From NCBI GenBank assembly GCA_033791545.1, contig JASJGL010000145.1, forward strand, positions 1 through 64,000: a DNA stretch of 64,000 nucleotides, given 5' to 3'. The notes under the pieces were generated by a model. The model saw nothing but the letters and a program-made list of their open reading frames with translations, had not been told where the DNA came from and did no database searches. This document shows positions 8,009 to 17,398 of the stretch, one piece after another. The stretch's first letter is position 1; each line of letters starts with the position of its first letter. Made by a program: the position numbers and the translations under genes. This DNA is from Antarcticimicrobium sp033791545. GTDB lineage: Bacteria; Pseudomonadota; Alphaproteobacteria; Rhodobacterales; Rhodobacteraceae.

Positions 8009-9007
8009 TTAGCCGTTCAGAAGGCGCGCCACCGTCGGGGCGAAATAGGTCAGAACCCCGTCGCAGCCGGCGCGTTTGAACGCCATCAGGCTTTCCAGCA
8101 TGACCTTTTCACCGTCAAGCCAGCCGTTTAGCACGGCGGCCTGGATCATCGCATATTCGCCCGACACCTGATAGGCATAGGTCGGAACCCCGAACATGTC
8201 CTTGGTGCGCCGACAAATGTCCAGATAGGGCATGCCGGGTTTGATCATCACCATATCGGCGCCCTCAATCAGATCGCGTTCGATCATGCGCAGGGCCTCG
8301 TTGGAATTGGCCGGGTCCATCTGATAGGTGTTCTTGTCGCCGGTCAGCGCGCCGGAGGCCCCCACAGCATCTCGGAACGGGCCATAGAACGCGCTGGCAT
8401 ATTTCGCCGCGTAGGACAGGATCATGACCCGTTGATGGCCTTCGGATTCCAGCGCCGTGCGCATGGCGCCGATGCGCCCGTCCATCATGTCCGAGGGGCC
8501 GATGATGTCGGCCCCAGCCTCGGCCTGTGCCAATGTCATCTTGACCAGCGCCTCGACGGTGCGGTCGTTGACGATCTCGCCCTCCACGACAAAGCCGTCA
8601 TGGCCGTTGATGTTATAAGGATCAAGCGCGACATCGGTCATCACCGCCATCTCGGGAACCGCGTCCTTGATCGCGCGGATCGCCCGGTTGCTCAGGTTGT
8701 CGGGGTTCCAGGATTCGGCGCAATCTTCGGTCTTGAGATTGGGCTCGGTATAGGGAAACAGGCAGATCGCCGGGATGCCAAGATCATAAGCCTCTTTCGC
8801 CGCTTTGGCGATCAGATCGACGCTGCGCCGCATCACGCCCGGCATCGACGGCACAGGTTCCTCCACCCCGGTCCCCTCGCGCACAAAGATCGGCCAGATC
8901 AGATCGGATGTGCTCAACACGTTTTCGCGCACCAGCCCGCGGATCGCGGGGGATTGGCGCATGCGACGTGGGCGGGCGGCGGGAAATGGGGCGATCGTGG
9001 GTTTCAT
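8009..9007 (-). CDS. hemB: Delta-aminolevulinic acid dehydratase (porphobilinogen synthase)
   Basis: A 332-residue HemB that condenses two 5-aminolevulinate molecules to porphobilinogen in tetrapyrrole synthesis. The two Schiff-base lysines sit in LSYAAKYAS and MVMIKPGMPYLD. The metal-site region (VALDPYNINGHDG) lacks the three-cysteine zinc site of animal enzymes and has the Asp-rich type usual in alphaproteobacteria and plants. The protein is full length. It lies 40 bp upstream of the RTX protease on the same strand, probably without functional connection. Confidence 0.95.
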   Translation of the reverse strand: MKPTIAPFPAARPRRMRQSPAIRGLVRENVLSTSDLIWPIFVREGTGVEEPVPSMPGVMRRSVDLIAKAAKEAYDLGIPAICLFPYTEPNLKTEDCAESWNPDNLSNRAIRAIKDAVPEMAVMTDVALDPYNINGHDGFVVEGEIVNDRTVEALVKMTLAQAEAGADIIGPSDMMDGRIGAMRTALESEGHQRVMILSYAAKYASAFYGPFRDAVGASGALTGDKNTYQMDPANSNEALRMIERDLIEGADMVMIKPGMPYLDICRRTKDMFGVPTYAYQVSGEYAMIQAAVLNGWLDGEKVMLESLMAFKRAGCDGVLTYFAPTVARLLNG

Positions 9008-9134
9008 GGTGCGGACTCCTTGAACAATTGGGTATTGGGTGGCATGGAAAACCGTCCCCTACAAGGGTATCCATGGCCGCGCCCCTCCGGGCAGGTCAGA
9101 CCGGGGGCAAGACGGTCAGAAAAGGGCGGGGCGT

Positions 9135-9656
9135 TTGGACTGGTACAGCACGGTTTTCGAACTGATTGACATGCGCTCCTTTTCGAACCTCTGGTTCTGG
9201 ATCGCGCTTGCAGTGTTTTGGTCCTCGGCCAGCCACTGGGTGCTGGGCGTGCCCTATGATCTGGTGCTGCGCGCCCGCCGCGTCGGCGGTCAGGCAGAAC
9301 GGGATCTTGAGGATATCGCCCGCGTCAATGTGAACCGTGTGCTCTATGTGGCACGGGTCTCCGGGCCTTGGCTTGTCGGGATCGGGACATTCCTGTTAAG
9401 CAGCCTTGGGATACTTGGCTTTTTCTATGGGGTCGAATTCGCCCAGTCGGTATTCCTGTTGGGGCTGCCGATGAGCGGCGTGGCCGCGCTGAACACCGCA
9501 ACCGCCCGGCGGATCGAACAGGACCAAGCCCATGGCCCGCTGCTGTACAAGCGGCTGGCGCGCTGTCGGGTCTATACCCAGATGATCGGCATGGCGTCGA
9601 TCTTTGTGACGGCGCTTTGGGGCATGTATCAAAACCTGTCGCTGGGCGCGTTCTGA
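9135..9656 (+). CDS. Conserved membrane protein, 'component of SufBCD complex' type
   Basis: A ~173-residue membrane protein with DWYSTVFELIDMRSFSNLW at its N-terminus and about four hydrophobic segments. This is the protein often labelled 'component of SufBCD complex' in Roseobacter genomes, a label with little experimental support as far as I know. I chose the TTG at 9135 because it follows a purine-rich AAAGGGCGGGG. ATG 9171 is the main alternative and would lose the conserved DWYSTVFE start. The gene ends four bases before the mfd open frame and may be co-transcribed with it. Confidence 0.65.
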   Translation: MDWYSTVFELIDMRSFSNLWFWIALAVFWSSASHWVLGVPYDLVLRARRVGGQAERDLEDIARVNVNRVLYVARVSGPWLVGIGTFLLSSLGILGFFYGVEFAQSVFLLGLPMSGVAALNTATARRIEQDQAHGPLLYKRLARCRVYTQMIGMASIFVTALWGMYQNLSLGAF

Positions 9657-9687
9657 TCGTGTGCCAACGACGAAGAAGCGAGAGCGG

Positions 9688-12600
9688 ATGACCGAATCCA
9701 GCCACATCACCGTGGGCGGCGCGCCCGAAGGGTTCGACGCGCAGCTGATCCTGAATGAAATCAACAAAACCGGCGCGCCGGTGCTGCATATCGCGCGCGA
9801 TGACAAGCGGATGGAGGCGATGCGCGCCGCGCTCGCCTTTTTCGCGCCCGACATGCCGGTGATCACGTTTCCGGGGTGGGATTGCCTGCCCTATGACCGG
9901 GTCTCGCCCAATGCCAGCCTGTCGGCCGCACGCATGGCGACGCTGGCGGCGCTGGCGCACCAGATGCCCAGCCGCTTTGTGCTGCTCACCACGCTCAACG
10001 CCGCGAGCCAGCGGTTGCCCGCGCGAGAGGTGCTGCGCGAGGCCGCCTTCTCCGCCCGTGTCGGCTATCGGCTCGACGAAGGCGCGCTGCGGAATTTTCT
10101 TGTGCGCATGGGGTTCTCGCAAAGTCCAACGGTGATGGAGCCGGGCGATTACGCCGTGCGCGGGGGCATCATCGACATCTATCCGCCGGGCGAGGGTGGC
10201 CCGGTGCGGCTTGACCTGTTCGGCGACATGCTTGACGGCGCGCGCCGCTTTGATCCTGCAACCCAGCGCACCACGGAAAAGCTGGATGTGGTCGAACTGG
10301 CCCCGGTCTCCGAGGTGATCCTGGACGAGGTCGCCGTGACCCGGTTCCGCCAGAACTACCGCATCGAATTCGGCGCGGCGGGCACCGACGATCCGCTGTA
10401 CGAGGCGGTGAGCGCCGGGCGCAAACACCAAGGCATCGAACATTGGCTTCCGTTCTTTCACGAGCGGCTTGAAACCCTGTTCGACTATCTGCCGGGCGCG
10501 ACGATCACCCAGGACGATCAGGTAACGCCCTCGAGGCTGGCGCGCTGGGATAGCATCGCGGATCAGTACGAGACTCGGCGTCTGGCCATGCTGTCGAAAT
10601 CGCGCCTCGATACGGTCTATAAACCGATCCCGCCGCGGCTCTTGTTTCTGGATGATGCTGCATGGCAGGGGGCCGTCAGCGGCCGTCGCGTGTTGCAATT
10701 CAATCCCTTGCCGCAGGCCACCGGCCCCGGGGTGATTGATGCGGGAGGCCGTATCGGGCGCAATTTTGCTCCGGAACGACAACAGGAAAACATCAGCCTT
10801 TTTGGGGCACTGGCGGATCATATTCGCGCAAAGCTTGAAAAAGGGCCGGTGCTTGTCGCGTCCTATTCCGAGGGCGCGCGTGAACGTCTTGAGGGGTTGA
10901 TCGAAGACGAAGGTCTGGCCGAGGCCATCACCGTGATCAATGGCACCCGGATCGGCAAGCGTGGCTTGCATCTGGCGGTCTGGGCGCTGGAATCCGGGTT
11001 TGACTCGCCGAATCTGAGCGTTATCGCCGAACAGGACGTGCTGGGCGACCGTCTGATCCGCGCGCCCAAGAAACGCCGCAAGGCCGAGAATTTCCTGACC
11101 GAGGTGCAATCGCTGAGCCCTGGCAATCTGGTGGTCCATGTGGATCATGGCGTCGGGCGCTATCAAGGCATGGAGGTGATCACCGCAGCCGGGGCCGCGC
11201 ATGAGTGTCTTTTGCTGGAATATGCCGAGGATGCAAGGCTTTACCTCCCGGTTGAGAATATCGAACTGCTGTCCAGATACGGCCATGACGAGGGGCTGTT
11301 GGATAAGCTGGGCGGTGGCGCATGGCAGGCCAAGAAAGCCAAGCTCAAGGAACGCATCCGCGAGATGGCTGATCGCCTGATCCGGGTCGCCGCCGAACGC
11401 GCCCTACGTCGCGCGCCGGTGCTGGAACCGGAACATCACGCCTGGGAGGCGTTTTGCGCCCGTTTTCCTTATCAGGAAACCGACGATCAGCTGCGCGCCA
11501 TCGGGGATGTGATGGGCGATCTGGCCAGCGGACAGCCGATGGATCGGTTGATCTGTGGCGATGTCGGGTTCGGAAAGACCGAGGTCGCCATGCGCGCCGC
11601 CTTTGCCGCCGCGATGACCGGTGTTCAGGTCGCGGTGATCGCCCCGACCACGCTGTTGGCGCGACAGCATTATGCCAGCTTTGCCGAGAGGTTCCGCGGC
11701 TTTCCTCTTGTGGTGCGTCAACTCAGCCGCTTCGTTTCCAGCGGCGATGCGCAGAAAACCCGCGAGGGACTGGCCAAAGGCACCGTTGATATCGTCATTG
11801 GCACCCATGCGTTGTTGGCCAAAGGGCTCCGGTTCAAGGATCTCGGGCTGCTGGTGATTGACGAGGAACAGCATTTCGGCGTGTCCCACAAGGAACGGCT
11901 GAAACAGCTGCGCTCTGACATCCACGTTTTGACCCTGACCGCCACACCGATTCCGCGCACGCTGCAACTGTCGCTGTCGGGGGTGCGTGACCTGTCGATC
12001 ATCGGCACGCCGCCGGTGGACCGGCTGGCGATCCGCACCTATGTCAGCGAATTTGACGCGGTGACGATCCGCGAGGCGCTGCTGCGCGAACACTATCGCG
12101 GCGGACAAAGTTTCTACGTGGTTCCGCGTCTCTCGGACCTGCCGGAAATCGAAGAATTCCTGCGCGAACAACTGCCCGAGGTGTCCTTTGTCACCGCGCA
12201 CGGGCAGATGGCGGCGGGGGAACTCGACGACCGGATGAACGCCTTCTACGATGGCAAATACGACGTGCTGCTGGCCACCACCATCGTGGAGAGCGGCCTC
12301 GACATCCCGACGGCCAATACCATGATCGTGCACCGCGCCGACATGTTCGGTCTGTCACAGCTGTATCAGATCCGGGGCCGCGTTGGCCGCTCGAAAACCC
12401 GCGCCTATGCCTATCTCACCACCAAACCGCGGGCGAAACTGACGACCACGGCCGAGAAACGCCTGCGGGTGCTGGGCAGTCTGGACACATTGGGCGCTGG
12501 GTTCACGCTGGCCAGTCAAGATCTTGATATTCGCGGCGCCGGCAATCTTTTGGGCGAAGAACAATCAGGCCAGATGCGCGATGTCGGCTATGAGCTGTAC

Positions 12601-13152
12601 CAATCCATGCTCGAAGAGGCGATCGCCAAGATCCGGGCAGGCGAGATGGAGGGGCTGAGCGAGGCCGACGATCAATGGGCACCGCAGATCAATCTTGGCG
12701 TGCCGGTGTTGATCCCCGAGGCATTTGTGCCCGATCTCGATGTGCGTCTGGGCCTGTATCGCCGTCTGTCGTCGCTGACCACCAAGGTGGAATTGGAAGG
12801 TTTTGCCGCCGAGTTGATCGACCGCTTCGGCAAGCTGCCGAAAGAGGTCAACACCCTGCTGCTGGTCGTTCGGATCAAGGCGATGTGCAAACGCGCAGGC
12901 ATCGCCAAGCTTGACGGCGGCCCCAAGGGGGCGACAATCCAGTTCCACAACGACAAATTCATCTCGCCCGAGGGGTTGGTGGAATTTGTGCATGCGCAGA
13001 ACGGGCTCGCCAAATTCAAGGACAACAAGATCATCGTGCGGCGCGACTGGCGCCGTGAAAGCGACAAGATCAAAGGCGCCTTTGCCATTGCCCGTGATCT
13101 GGCCGAAAAGGTCGTTGTAGCAAAGAAAAAGGCAAAGGCAGCAAAGGCTTGA
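9688..13152 (+). CDS. mfd: Transcription-repair coupling factor Mfd
   Basis: About 1,154 residues. Mfd is a DNA translocase that removes RNA polymerase stalled at lesions and recruits UvrA for nucleotide excision repair. The order is UvrB-like N-terminal domains, the RNA-polymerase-interaction domain (QSLSPGNLVVHVDHGVGRY region), then the RecG-like motor with Walker A GDVGFGKTE near residue 625 and DEEQ near 722, and the C-terminal TRCF domain. ATG 9688 (MTESSHITV) is preferred. A GTG at 9661 would add nine residues. The C-terminus is lysine/alanine-rich. Confidence 0.95.
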   Translation: MTESSHITVGGAPEGFDAQLILNEINKTGAPVLHIARDDKRMEAMRAALAFFAPDMPVITFPGWDCLPYDRVSPNASLSAARMATLAALAHQMPSRFVLLTTLNAASQRLPAREVLREAAFSARVGYRLDEGALRNFLVRMGFSQSPTVMEPGDYAVRGGIIDIYPPGEGGPVRLDLFGDMLDGARRFDPATQRTTEKLDVVELAPVSEVILDEVAVTRFRQNYRIEFGAAGTDDPLYEAVSAGRKHQGIEHWLPFFHERLETLFDYLPGATITQDDQVTPSRLARWDSIADQYETRRLAMLSKSRLDTVYKPIPPRLLFLDDAAWQGAVSGRRVLQFNPLPQATGPGVIDAGGRIGRNFAPERQQENISLFGALADHIRAKLEKGPVLVASYSEGARERLEGLIEDEGLAEAITVINGTRIGKRGLHLAVWALESGFDSPNLSVIAEQDVLGDRLIRAPKKRRKAENFLTEVQSLSPGNLVVHVDHGVGRYQGMEVITAAGAAHECLLLEYAEDARLYLPVENIELLSRYGHDEGLLDKLGGGAWQAKKAKLKERIREMADRLIRVAAERALRRAPVLEPEHHAWEAFCARFPYQETDDQLRAIGDVMGDLASGQPMDRLICGDVGFGKTEVAMRAAFAAAMTGVQVAVIAPTTLLARQHYASFAERFRGFPLVVRQLSRFVSSGDAQKTREGLAKGTVDIVIGTHALLAKGLRFKDLGLLVIDEEQHFGVSHKERLKQLRSDIHVLTLTATPIPRTLQLSLSGVRDLSIIGTPPVDRLAIRTYVSEFDAVTIREALLREHYRGGQSFYVVPRLSDLPEIEEFLREQLPEVSFVTAHGQMAAGELDDRMNAFYDGKYDVLLATTIVESGLDIPTANTMIVHRADMFGLSQLYQIRGRVGRSKTRAYAYLTTKPRAKLTTTAEKRLRVLGSLDTLGAGFTLASQDLDIRGAGNLLGEEQSGQMRDVGYELYQSMLEEAIAKIRAGEMEGLSEADDQWAPQINLGVPVLIPEAFVPDLDVRLGLYRRLSSLTTKVELEGFAAELIDRFGKLPKEVNTLLLVVRIKAMCKRAGIAKLDGGPKGATIQFHNDKFISPEGLVEFVHAQNGLAKFKDNKIIVRRDWRRESDKIKGAFAIARDLAEKVVVAKKKAKAAKA

Positions 13153-13181
13153 CCTGCATTCTTTATCTTGGGGACATATAG

Positions 13182-13246
13182 GTGGGGGCGCTGCCCCCCG
13201 CCGCCCTGACGGGCGGCTCCCCCGGAGTATTTTCAGACAAGAAGAA
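13182..13246. repeat. Two-hairpin intergenic element, copy 1
   Basis: A GGGGGCGCTGCCCCC hairpin is followed by a second stem GCCGCCC-TGA-CGGGCGGC and the tail TCCCCCGGAGTATTTT...CAAGAAGAA. A second copy at 61711-61774 shares both outer parts but has a different inner stem. It lies between the mfd stop and the convergent TPR gene, where it could act as a terminator. Confidence 0.75.
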
Positions 13247-13287
13247 TAGAGGGGCGTTTCCCCCTTATAAGATGTCCGATCAACTGG

Positions 13288-14949
13288 TTATGCGCTTGCC
13301 TTCATGGCGGATTGGGCGCAGCCGCAAGAGGCGGTGATGCCGTCCGCGCGGGCCTGGGCCTGTGCCAGACGGTGCCGGATATGGTGCAGCTCAATCTCTT
13401 CACCGCGCGCGTCAAGACAGTCATGTAAGCCCTTCAAGCTCCAGACATTATCCGGGTGAACCGCGGCGCGCGACAGGGCCCCGCCGAGGCCCAGATCTTC
13501 GCGATAGACCGCTTCGGCTTCGGCCACATGGCCTTGTTTCAGCAGCAACGCCCCAAGCGCATGGCGCGCGGGTTGCATCCATCCCCAAGGCTCATCATAG
13601 GGCAGCTTGTCGTCGAGATCGACGGCGCGGCGCAGGTGTGCGAAGGCAGACTCGTAGTCTGCCTTGCGGTACTCGATTTCTCCGCGCAGCATTTCTGCCG
13701 CGATTTCAAGAAGATCCCCGACCTTGTTATTGTGCATCAAGCGGCTTTCCGGCACCCGGTCCCGGGCCGCGAAGAACAGCTGTTCTTCGGCCTCGGCCTT
13801 CGCCACCTCGCCGGTTGCGGCATGGCCCAGAGCGCGGGCATAATGTACGGTTGCGGTATGGGTTCTGTACAGATCGCGATCCTCGGGAAGGGTCAACGCC
13901 TTGCAGTCTTCCCAGCGCCCGAAGCGGATCAGGATATGAGGTTCCATCGCCATGAAGCTTTCGAAGTAATCGGCCATCGGCGGGCTTTCGATCCGCAGCA
14001 TCTCTTCCGGGGTGGTGGCGCGCAGGGCGGCGTTGGCCTCGAGTGCCGGCGCGATCTGGCCGAGAAACAGCGCACCGTAAATGATGAAATGGTAGTTGTG
14101 CTGGCGATAGCCGGTATAGAGGTTGAGCGCCCCTTCGCGGTGATAGTATTTCAGATCGGCCTTCACCGCCTGTTGGTTCCAATGCACCACGTCGTGATAC
14201 TGGCCGCAAAGCACGTCGATGTGGGTGGGCATATGCACGAGGTGACCCGCATCCGGCACCAGGGTTCGCAGCACGTCAGCGGCCTTGAGCGCCTTTTCGG
14301 GGGTCGGCGACATTTCCATCAGGTGAACATAAAGGTGCAGCAATCCGGGATGCGTCATCGCGCCGGGCGCACGTTCCATCGCCTGTTCCAGAACCTGCTG
14401 CGCCTCGCGCGTGGCGGCGCCTTTGGCCGGTTGGCCAGACGCCAGATCCCACATCTGCCAAGGCGTGAGGGTAAGCAGGGATTCTGCATAGACCGCGCGC
14501 AGATCAAGATGATCGGGCACGGCGGCAAAGGCGGCGCGCATGGCGTCGGCGAAATCGTGGTCCCAGCGCGCCATATCCGCAGTCGGGGTCGCTTGGGGAT
14601 AGCGGGCGGGCAGGGCGCTGATCAGCGCGGTCTCGGCCGGGGTCAGCCCATCGACCCGCGCCAGCGCCTGTTGCGCGGCGCCGTGGGCGGCCGCCAGCGC
14701 CTCGGCCCGTCCTTTGGGGTCGTACACCTCCCACGGCATGTTGTAATTGGGTCCAAAGGCATAGCCGATGCCCCAATAGGCCATGGCGCAGTTGGGATCA
14801 TGCTCCAACGCGCGGCGGAAACAGGCGATCGCCTCTTGATGGTTGAAACCATAGGTCCAGATTAGACCGCGATTGAACCAGAGTTGCGCCTGTGGTGAGG
14901 TGGTCGTGATGTCGCAGCCATAGCTGCCAAGGTCATAATAACTGTCCAT
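13288..14949 (-). CDS. TPR-repeat protein, function unknown
   Basis: A 553-residue soluble protein with tetratricopeptide-type helices. The clearest unit, FNRGLIWTYGFNHQEAIACFRRALEHDP (residues ~25-52, shown in part), matches the TPR pattern with G8/Y11/A20/P32-like positions. More degenerate repeats continue to the C-terminus. No signal peptide or transmembrane segment is visible. The conserved block around HLVHMPTHIDVLCGQY suggests a defined binding surface. The C-terminus carries a CGC near SCGCAQ. It is flanked by the intergenic hairpin element and an unlinked MFS gene, so context gives no function. Confidence 0.7.
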   Translation of the reverse strand: MDSYYDLGSYGCDITTTSPQAQLWFNRGLIWTYGFNHQEAIACFRRALEHDPNCAMAYWGIGYAFGPNYNMPWEVYDPKGRAEALAAAHGAAQQALARVDGLTPAETALISALPARYPQATPTADMARWDHDFADAMRAAFAAVPDHLDLRAVYAESLLTLTPWQMWDLASGQPAKGAATREAQQVLEQAMERAPGAMTHPGLLHLYVHLMEMSPTPEKALKAADVLRTLVPDAGHLVHMPTHIDVLCGQYHDVVHWNQQAVKADLKYYHREGALNLYTGYRQHNYHFIIYGALFLGQIAPALEANAALRATTPEEMLRIESPPMADYFESFMAMEPHILIRFGRWEDCKALTLPEDRDLYRTHTATVHYARALGHAATGEVAKAEAEEQLFFAARDRVPESRLMHNNKVGDLLEIAAEMLRGEIEYRKADYESAFAHLRRAVDLDDKLPYDEPWGWMQPARHALGALLLKQGHVAEAEAVYREDLGLGGALSRAAVHPDNVWSLKGLHDCLDARGEEIELHHIRHRLAQAQARADGITASCGCAQSAMKASA

Positions 14950-15005
14950 GCCGCCTCTCCGTTGCTGGCCTCAGGTTAGGGGAAACCGGGCGTTGGCAAC
15001 AAGGG

Positions 15006-16214
15006 TCACAGCGCCTCGCGCGCCTCGATCCGGCCCATTTTCAGCATCAGGGCAAATCCGATGATCGACAGCAGGAAAATCCCCACCGCGAGCGGCAGGA
15101 TGGTGCCGTTGAACAACAGCCCGACCGGCGCAGAAAGCAGCGCCGCGCCCACGGTCGAAATCGCTCCCATGATCGAGGCTGCCATGCCAGCGATATGCCC
15201 CATCGGTTCCATCCCGATGGCGTTGAGATTGCCCAGTGTCATGCCCATCAGGAAAAACACGCAGGCTTGCCACACCACGAAGATCCAGAAATAGGTGTCC
15301 AGCGGCAGCCCGATCACTCCGGTCACAAGCATGAGCCCCGACAGGCAGATTTGCACCCCCAGCGACCAGGTGACGATCCGGCGCATGCCGATGCGCATCA
15401 CGATGGCCGCGTTCAGCAGGCTGGCCGAGCCCGAGACCAGCGCCACAACGCCGAAATAGATCGGGAAGTTCTTGGCCTGATCAAAGATCACGTCATAGAC
15501 CTGCTGCACCGACAGGATCATGGCAAAGAGACTGGCGAGACACAGGGTCTGCACGAGGATCGACAGGCGCACGGTGGGGTGGCGGGCCATTTCAAGCAAT
15601 GCGGCGGACAACAGGTGTGGGCGGAAGGCGCGGCGGTTTTCCGGCGCCAGCGTTTCGGGCAGGCGCAGCCCCATCCACAGCGTGGAAATGAAGGAAAACA
15701 GGATGAAGGCAAGGAAGATCCCGCGCCAGCCGGTCAGCGCGATGATGCCGGCCCCCATCAGCGGCGCCACGGCGGGAAAGATGGTAAAGATCATCATCGC
15801 GATCGACACCATCTTGGCCATCTCCCGGCCCGAATAGAGATCGCGCACCACCGCCATGGCCACCACGCGCGGGCCGGCCGCGCCCAGCCCCTGTACCACA
15901 CGCGCGGCCAGAACCACCTCGAGCGAACTGCTGCGCCAGGCTACGAAGGCCGCCGCGATATAGATGATCGCCCCGGCCAAGATCACCGGCTTGCGTCCGA
16001 ACGCGTCGGAAAGCGGTCCGGTGATAAAGGTGCCTGCGCCCATGCCGAGAATAAAGGCGGTCAGGATCATCTGCGCGCGGTTGATATTGTCCGGGCTGAG
16101 CTGCGCGCCGATCTCGGGCAGGGCGGGCAGCATCGAATCCATCGAAAAGGCGATGGTGGCAAACATCATCGCAATCAGCGCGATGAACTCGGTCTGGGAC
16201 ATTCTGTTTTGCAT
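15006..16214 (-). CDS. MFS drug-resistance transporter (Bcr/CflA type)
   Basis: About 402 residues with twelve predicted transmembrane helices. The family signature between TM2 and TM3 is GPLSDAFGRKPVILAG, and the DHA1 motif C-like region follows in RVVQGLGAAGPRV. The first acidic residue in TM1 (FSMDSMLPALPEI) is typical of Bcr/CflA proton-drug antiporters. ATG 16214 (MQNRMSQ) is chosen because GGAG precedes it by six bases; a 14-residue upstream extension is unlikely. Substrate is unknown. Confidence 0.85.
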   Translation of the reverse strand: MQNRMSQTEFIALIAMMFATIAFSMDSMLPALPEIGAQLSPDNINRAQMILTAFILGMGAGTFITGPLSDAFGRKPVILAGAIIYIAAAFVAWRSSSLEVVLAARVVQGLGAAGPRVVAMAVVRDLYSGREMAKMVSIAMMIFTIFPAVAPLMGAGIIALTGWRGIFLAFILFSFISTLWMGLRLPETLAPENRRAFRPHLLSAALLEMARHPTVRLSILVQTLCLASLFAMILSVQQVYDVIFDQAKNFPIYFGVVALVSGSASLLNAAIVMRIGMRRIVTWSLGVQICLSGLMLVTGVIGLPLDTYFWIFVVWQACVFFLMGMTLGNLNAIGMEPMGHIAGMAASIMGAISTVGAALLSAPVGLLFNGTILPLAVGIFLLSIIGFALMLKMGRIEAREAL

Positions 16215-16283
16215 GGGGGCTCCGTGAGGATTTGGAGCGGCGGTAGCATGACCCAAAGCCGAGGGCCAGAGGAAGACCTCACT

Positions 16284-16751
16284 TCACCGGGGTCGGTTTC
16301 GATCTCGGTGCGGGTATCGGTTTCGCGGGCGATTTCTGTGCGGTTTTGGATCCGGGTCCGGGTCCGCGGCCATGTCCGTCCGGGGCGGATCATCCTCGTT
16401 GGCGGTGAGGATGTCGTCTTCTTCTTCGATGGTCAGATCTGGGTCATGATGGCCGAGCCGCGCGATCAGCCATTCGGTTTCCTGCTCGCGCTTGCGCATG
16501 TTGTAGAGCGCGAACTGTTGGATCGCGATGGCAAAGACACCAAGCCCGATGAAGATAAGGGCGGTGGTACCGATCTTGCCCAGGTCGGTCGCGGGGACCA
16601 ACTCGCCATAGCCCACGGTCGAGATCGTGACCACGGTGAAGAAATAGGAATCCAGCCAGTTCCAGCCCTCTACATGTCGAAAGAACACGGTGCCGAAGCC
16701 GACCACGAAGATCAGGCTCAGCAAGACGGTAAAGGGCTTGATCTGCGTCAC
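16284..16751 (-). CDS. Two-TM potassium channel with charged C-terminal tail
   Basis: A 155-residue channel subunit. TM1 (about residues 7-22) and TM2 (about 60-82) flank a pore helix and the selectivity filter TVGYG at 45-49, the signature of K+ channels. The C-terminal third is low complexity: an acidic EEEDD...NEDDPP block followed by a strongly basic Arg/His/Pro tail. No RCK/TrkA domain is attached. The start overlaps the stop of the upstream dsbA-like gene by four bases (ATGA), so the two are translationally coupled. Confidence 0.8.
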   Translation of the reverse strand: MTQIKPFTVLLSLIFVVGFGTVFFRHVEGWNWLDSYFFTVVTISTVGYGELVPATDLGKIGTTALIFIGLGVFAIAIQQFALYNMRKREQETEWLIARLGHHDPDLTIEEEDDILTANEDDPPRTDMAADPDPDPKPHRNRPRNRYPHRDRNRPR

Positions 16752-17398
16752 GTGGTGAGCTGCTCCTTGATCTCCTCAATCACCTTTTGCCACATCTCGG
16801 ACGATTGTGCACCGGGAACGGCATGTTTCCCTGCCACGATGAAGGTGGGGACAGAGTTCACCCCCATCTCGCGGCTATGGGCATCGCGGCGACGGATATC
16901 GGCGCTGTCGGCATCGGATTCCAGCAGTTTCATCACCACCGAGGCATCCATGCCCAGACTGTCGGCCAGATCGCTTAAGACTTCGTGATCGCCGATATCG
17001 CGCCCCTCGACGAAATAGGCGGTGAACAGCGCCGAGACAGCGGCATACTGGCGCCCCTCGACCCCGGCCCAGTGGATCAGACGGTGCGCATCCAGCGTGT
17101 TTGGGGTGCGCTGGATCTTGTCGAGATGGATCGCCAGCCCGGCGGCCTCGGCCCGTTCCGCCACCGGGGCATAGGCGCGGATCGCGGCTTCTTTGCCGCC
17201 GAATTTGGTCTCAAGATAGCTGCGCCTTTCCATGCCGCCTGCGGGCATGTCGGGGTTGAGCTGGAACGGGTGAAACTCGATCACAAAGGGGTGATCGGGG
17301 ATCTCGGCCAGCGCGCGATCCAGATTGGCCTTGCCGATATAGCACCAGGGACAGATCGGATCGGAGATGATATCAAGTTTGACGGTCTTGTCGGTCAT
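16748..17398 (-). CDS. DsbA-family oxidoreductase (FrnE-like)
   Basis: A 216-residue thioredoxin-fold protein with the redox motif C16-P-W-C19 and the cis-proline loop NSVPTF near residue 180. The FrnE-like class is cytoplasmic and acts as a disulfide isomerase or oxidoreductase. No signal peptide is visible here, which agrees. It overlaps the acyl-CoA ligase stop by four bases upstream and the potassium-channel start downstream, so the three genes form one tightly coupled operon, although their functions are not obviously linked. Confidence 0.85.
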   Translation of the reverse strand: MTDKTVKLDIISDPICPWCYIGKANLDRALAEIPDHPFVIEFHPFQLNPDMPAGGMERRSYLETKFGGKEAAIRAYAPVAERAEAAGLAIHLDKIQRTPNTLDAHRLIHWAGVEGRQYAAVSALFTAYFVEGRDIGDHEVLSDLADSLGMDASVVMKLLESDADSADIRRRDAHSREMGVNSVPTFIVAGKHAVPGAQSSEMWQKVIEEIKEQLTT

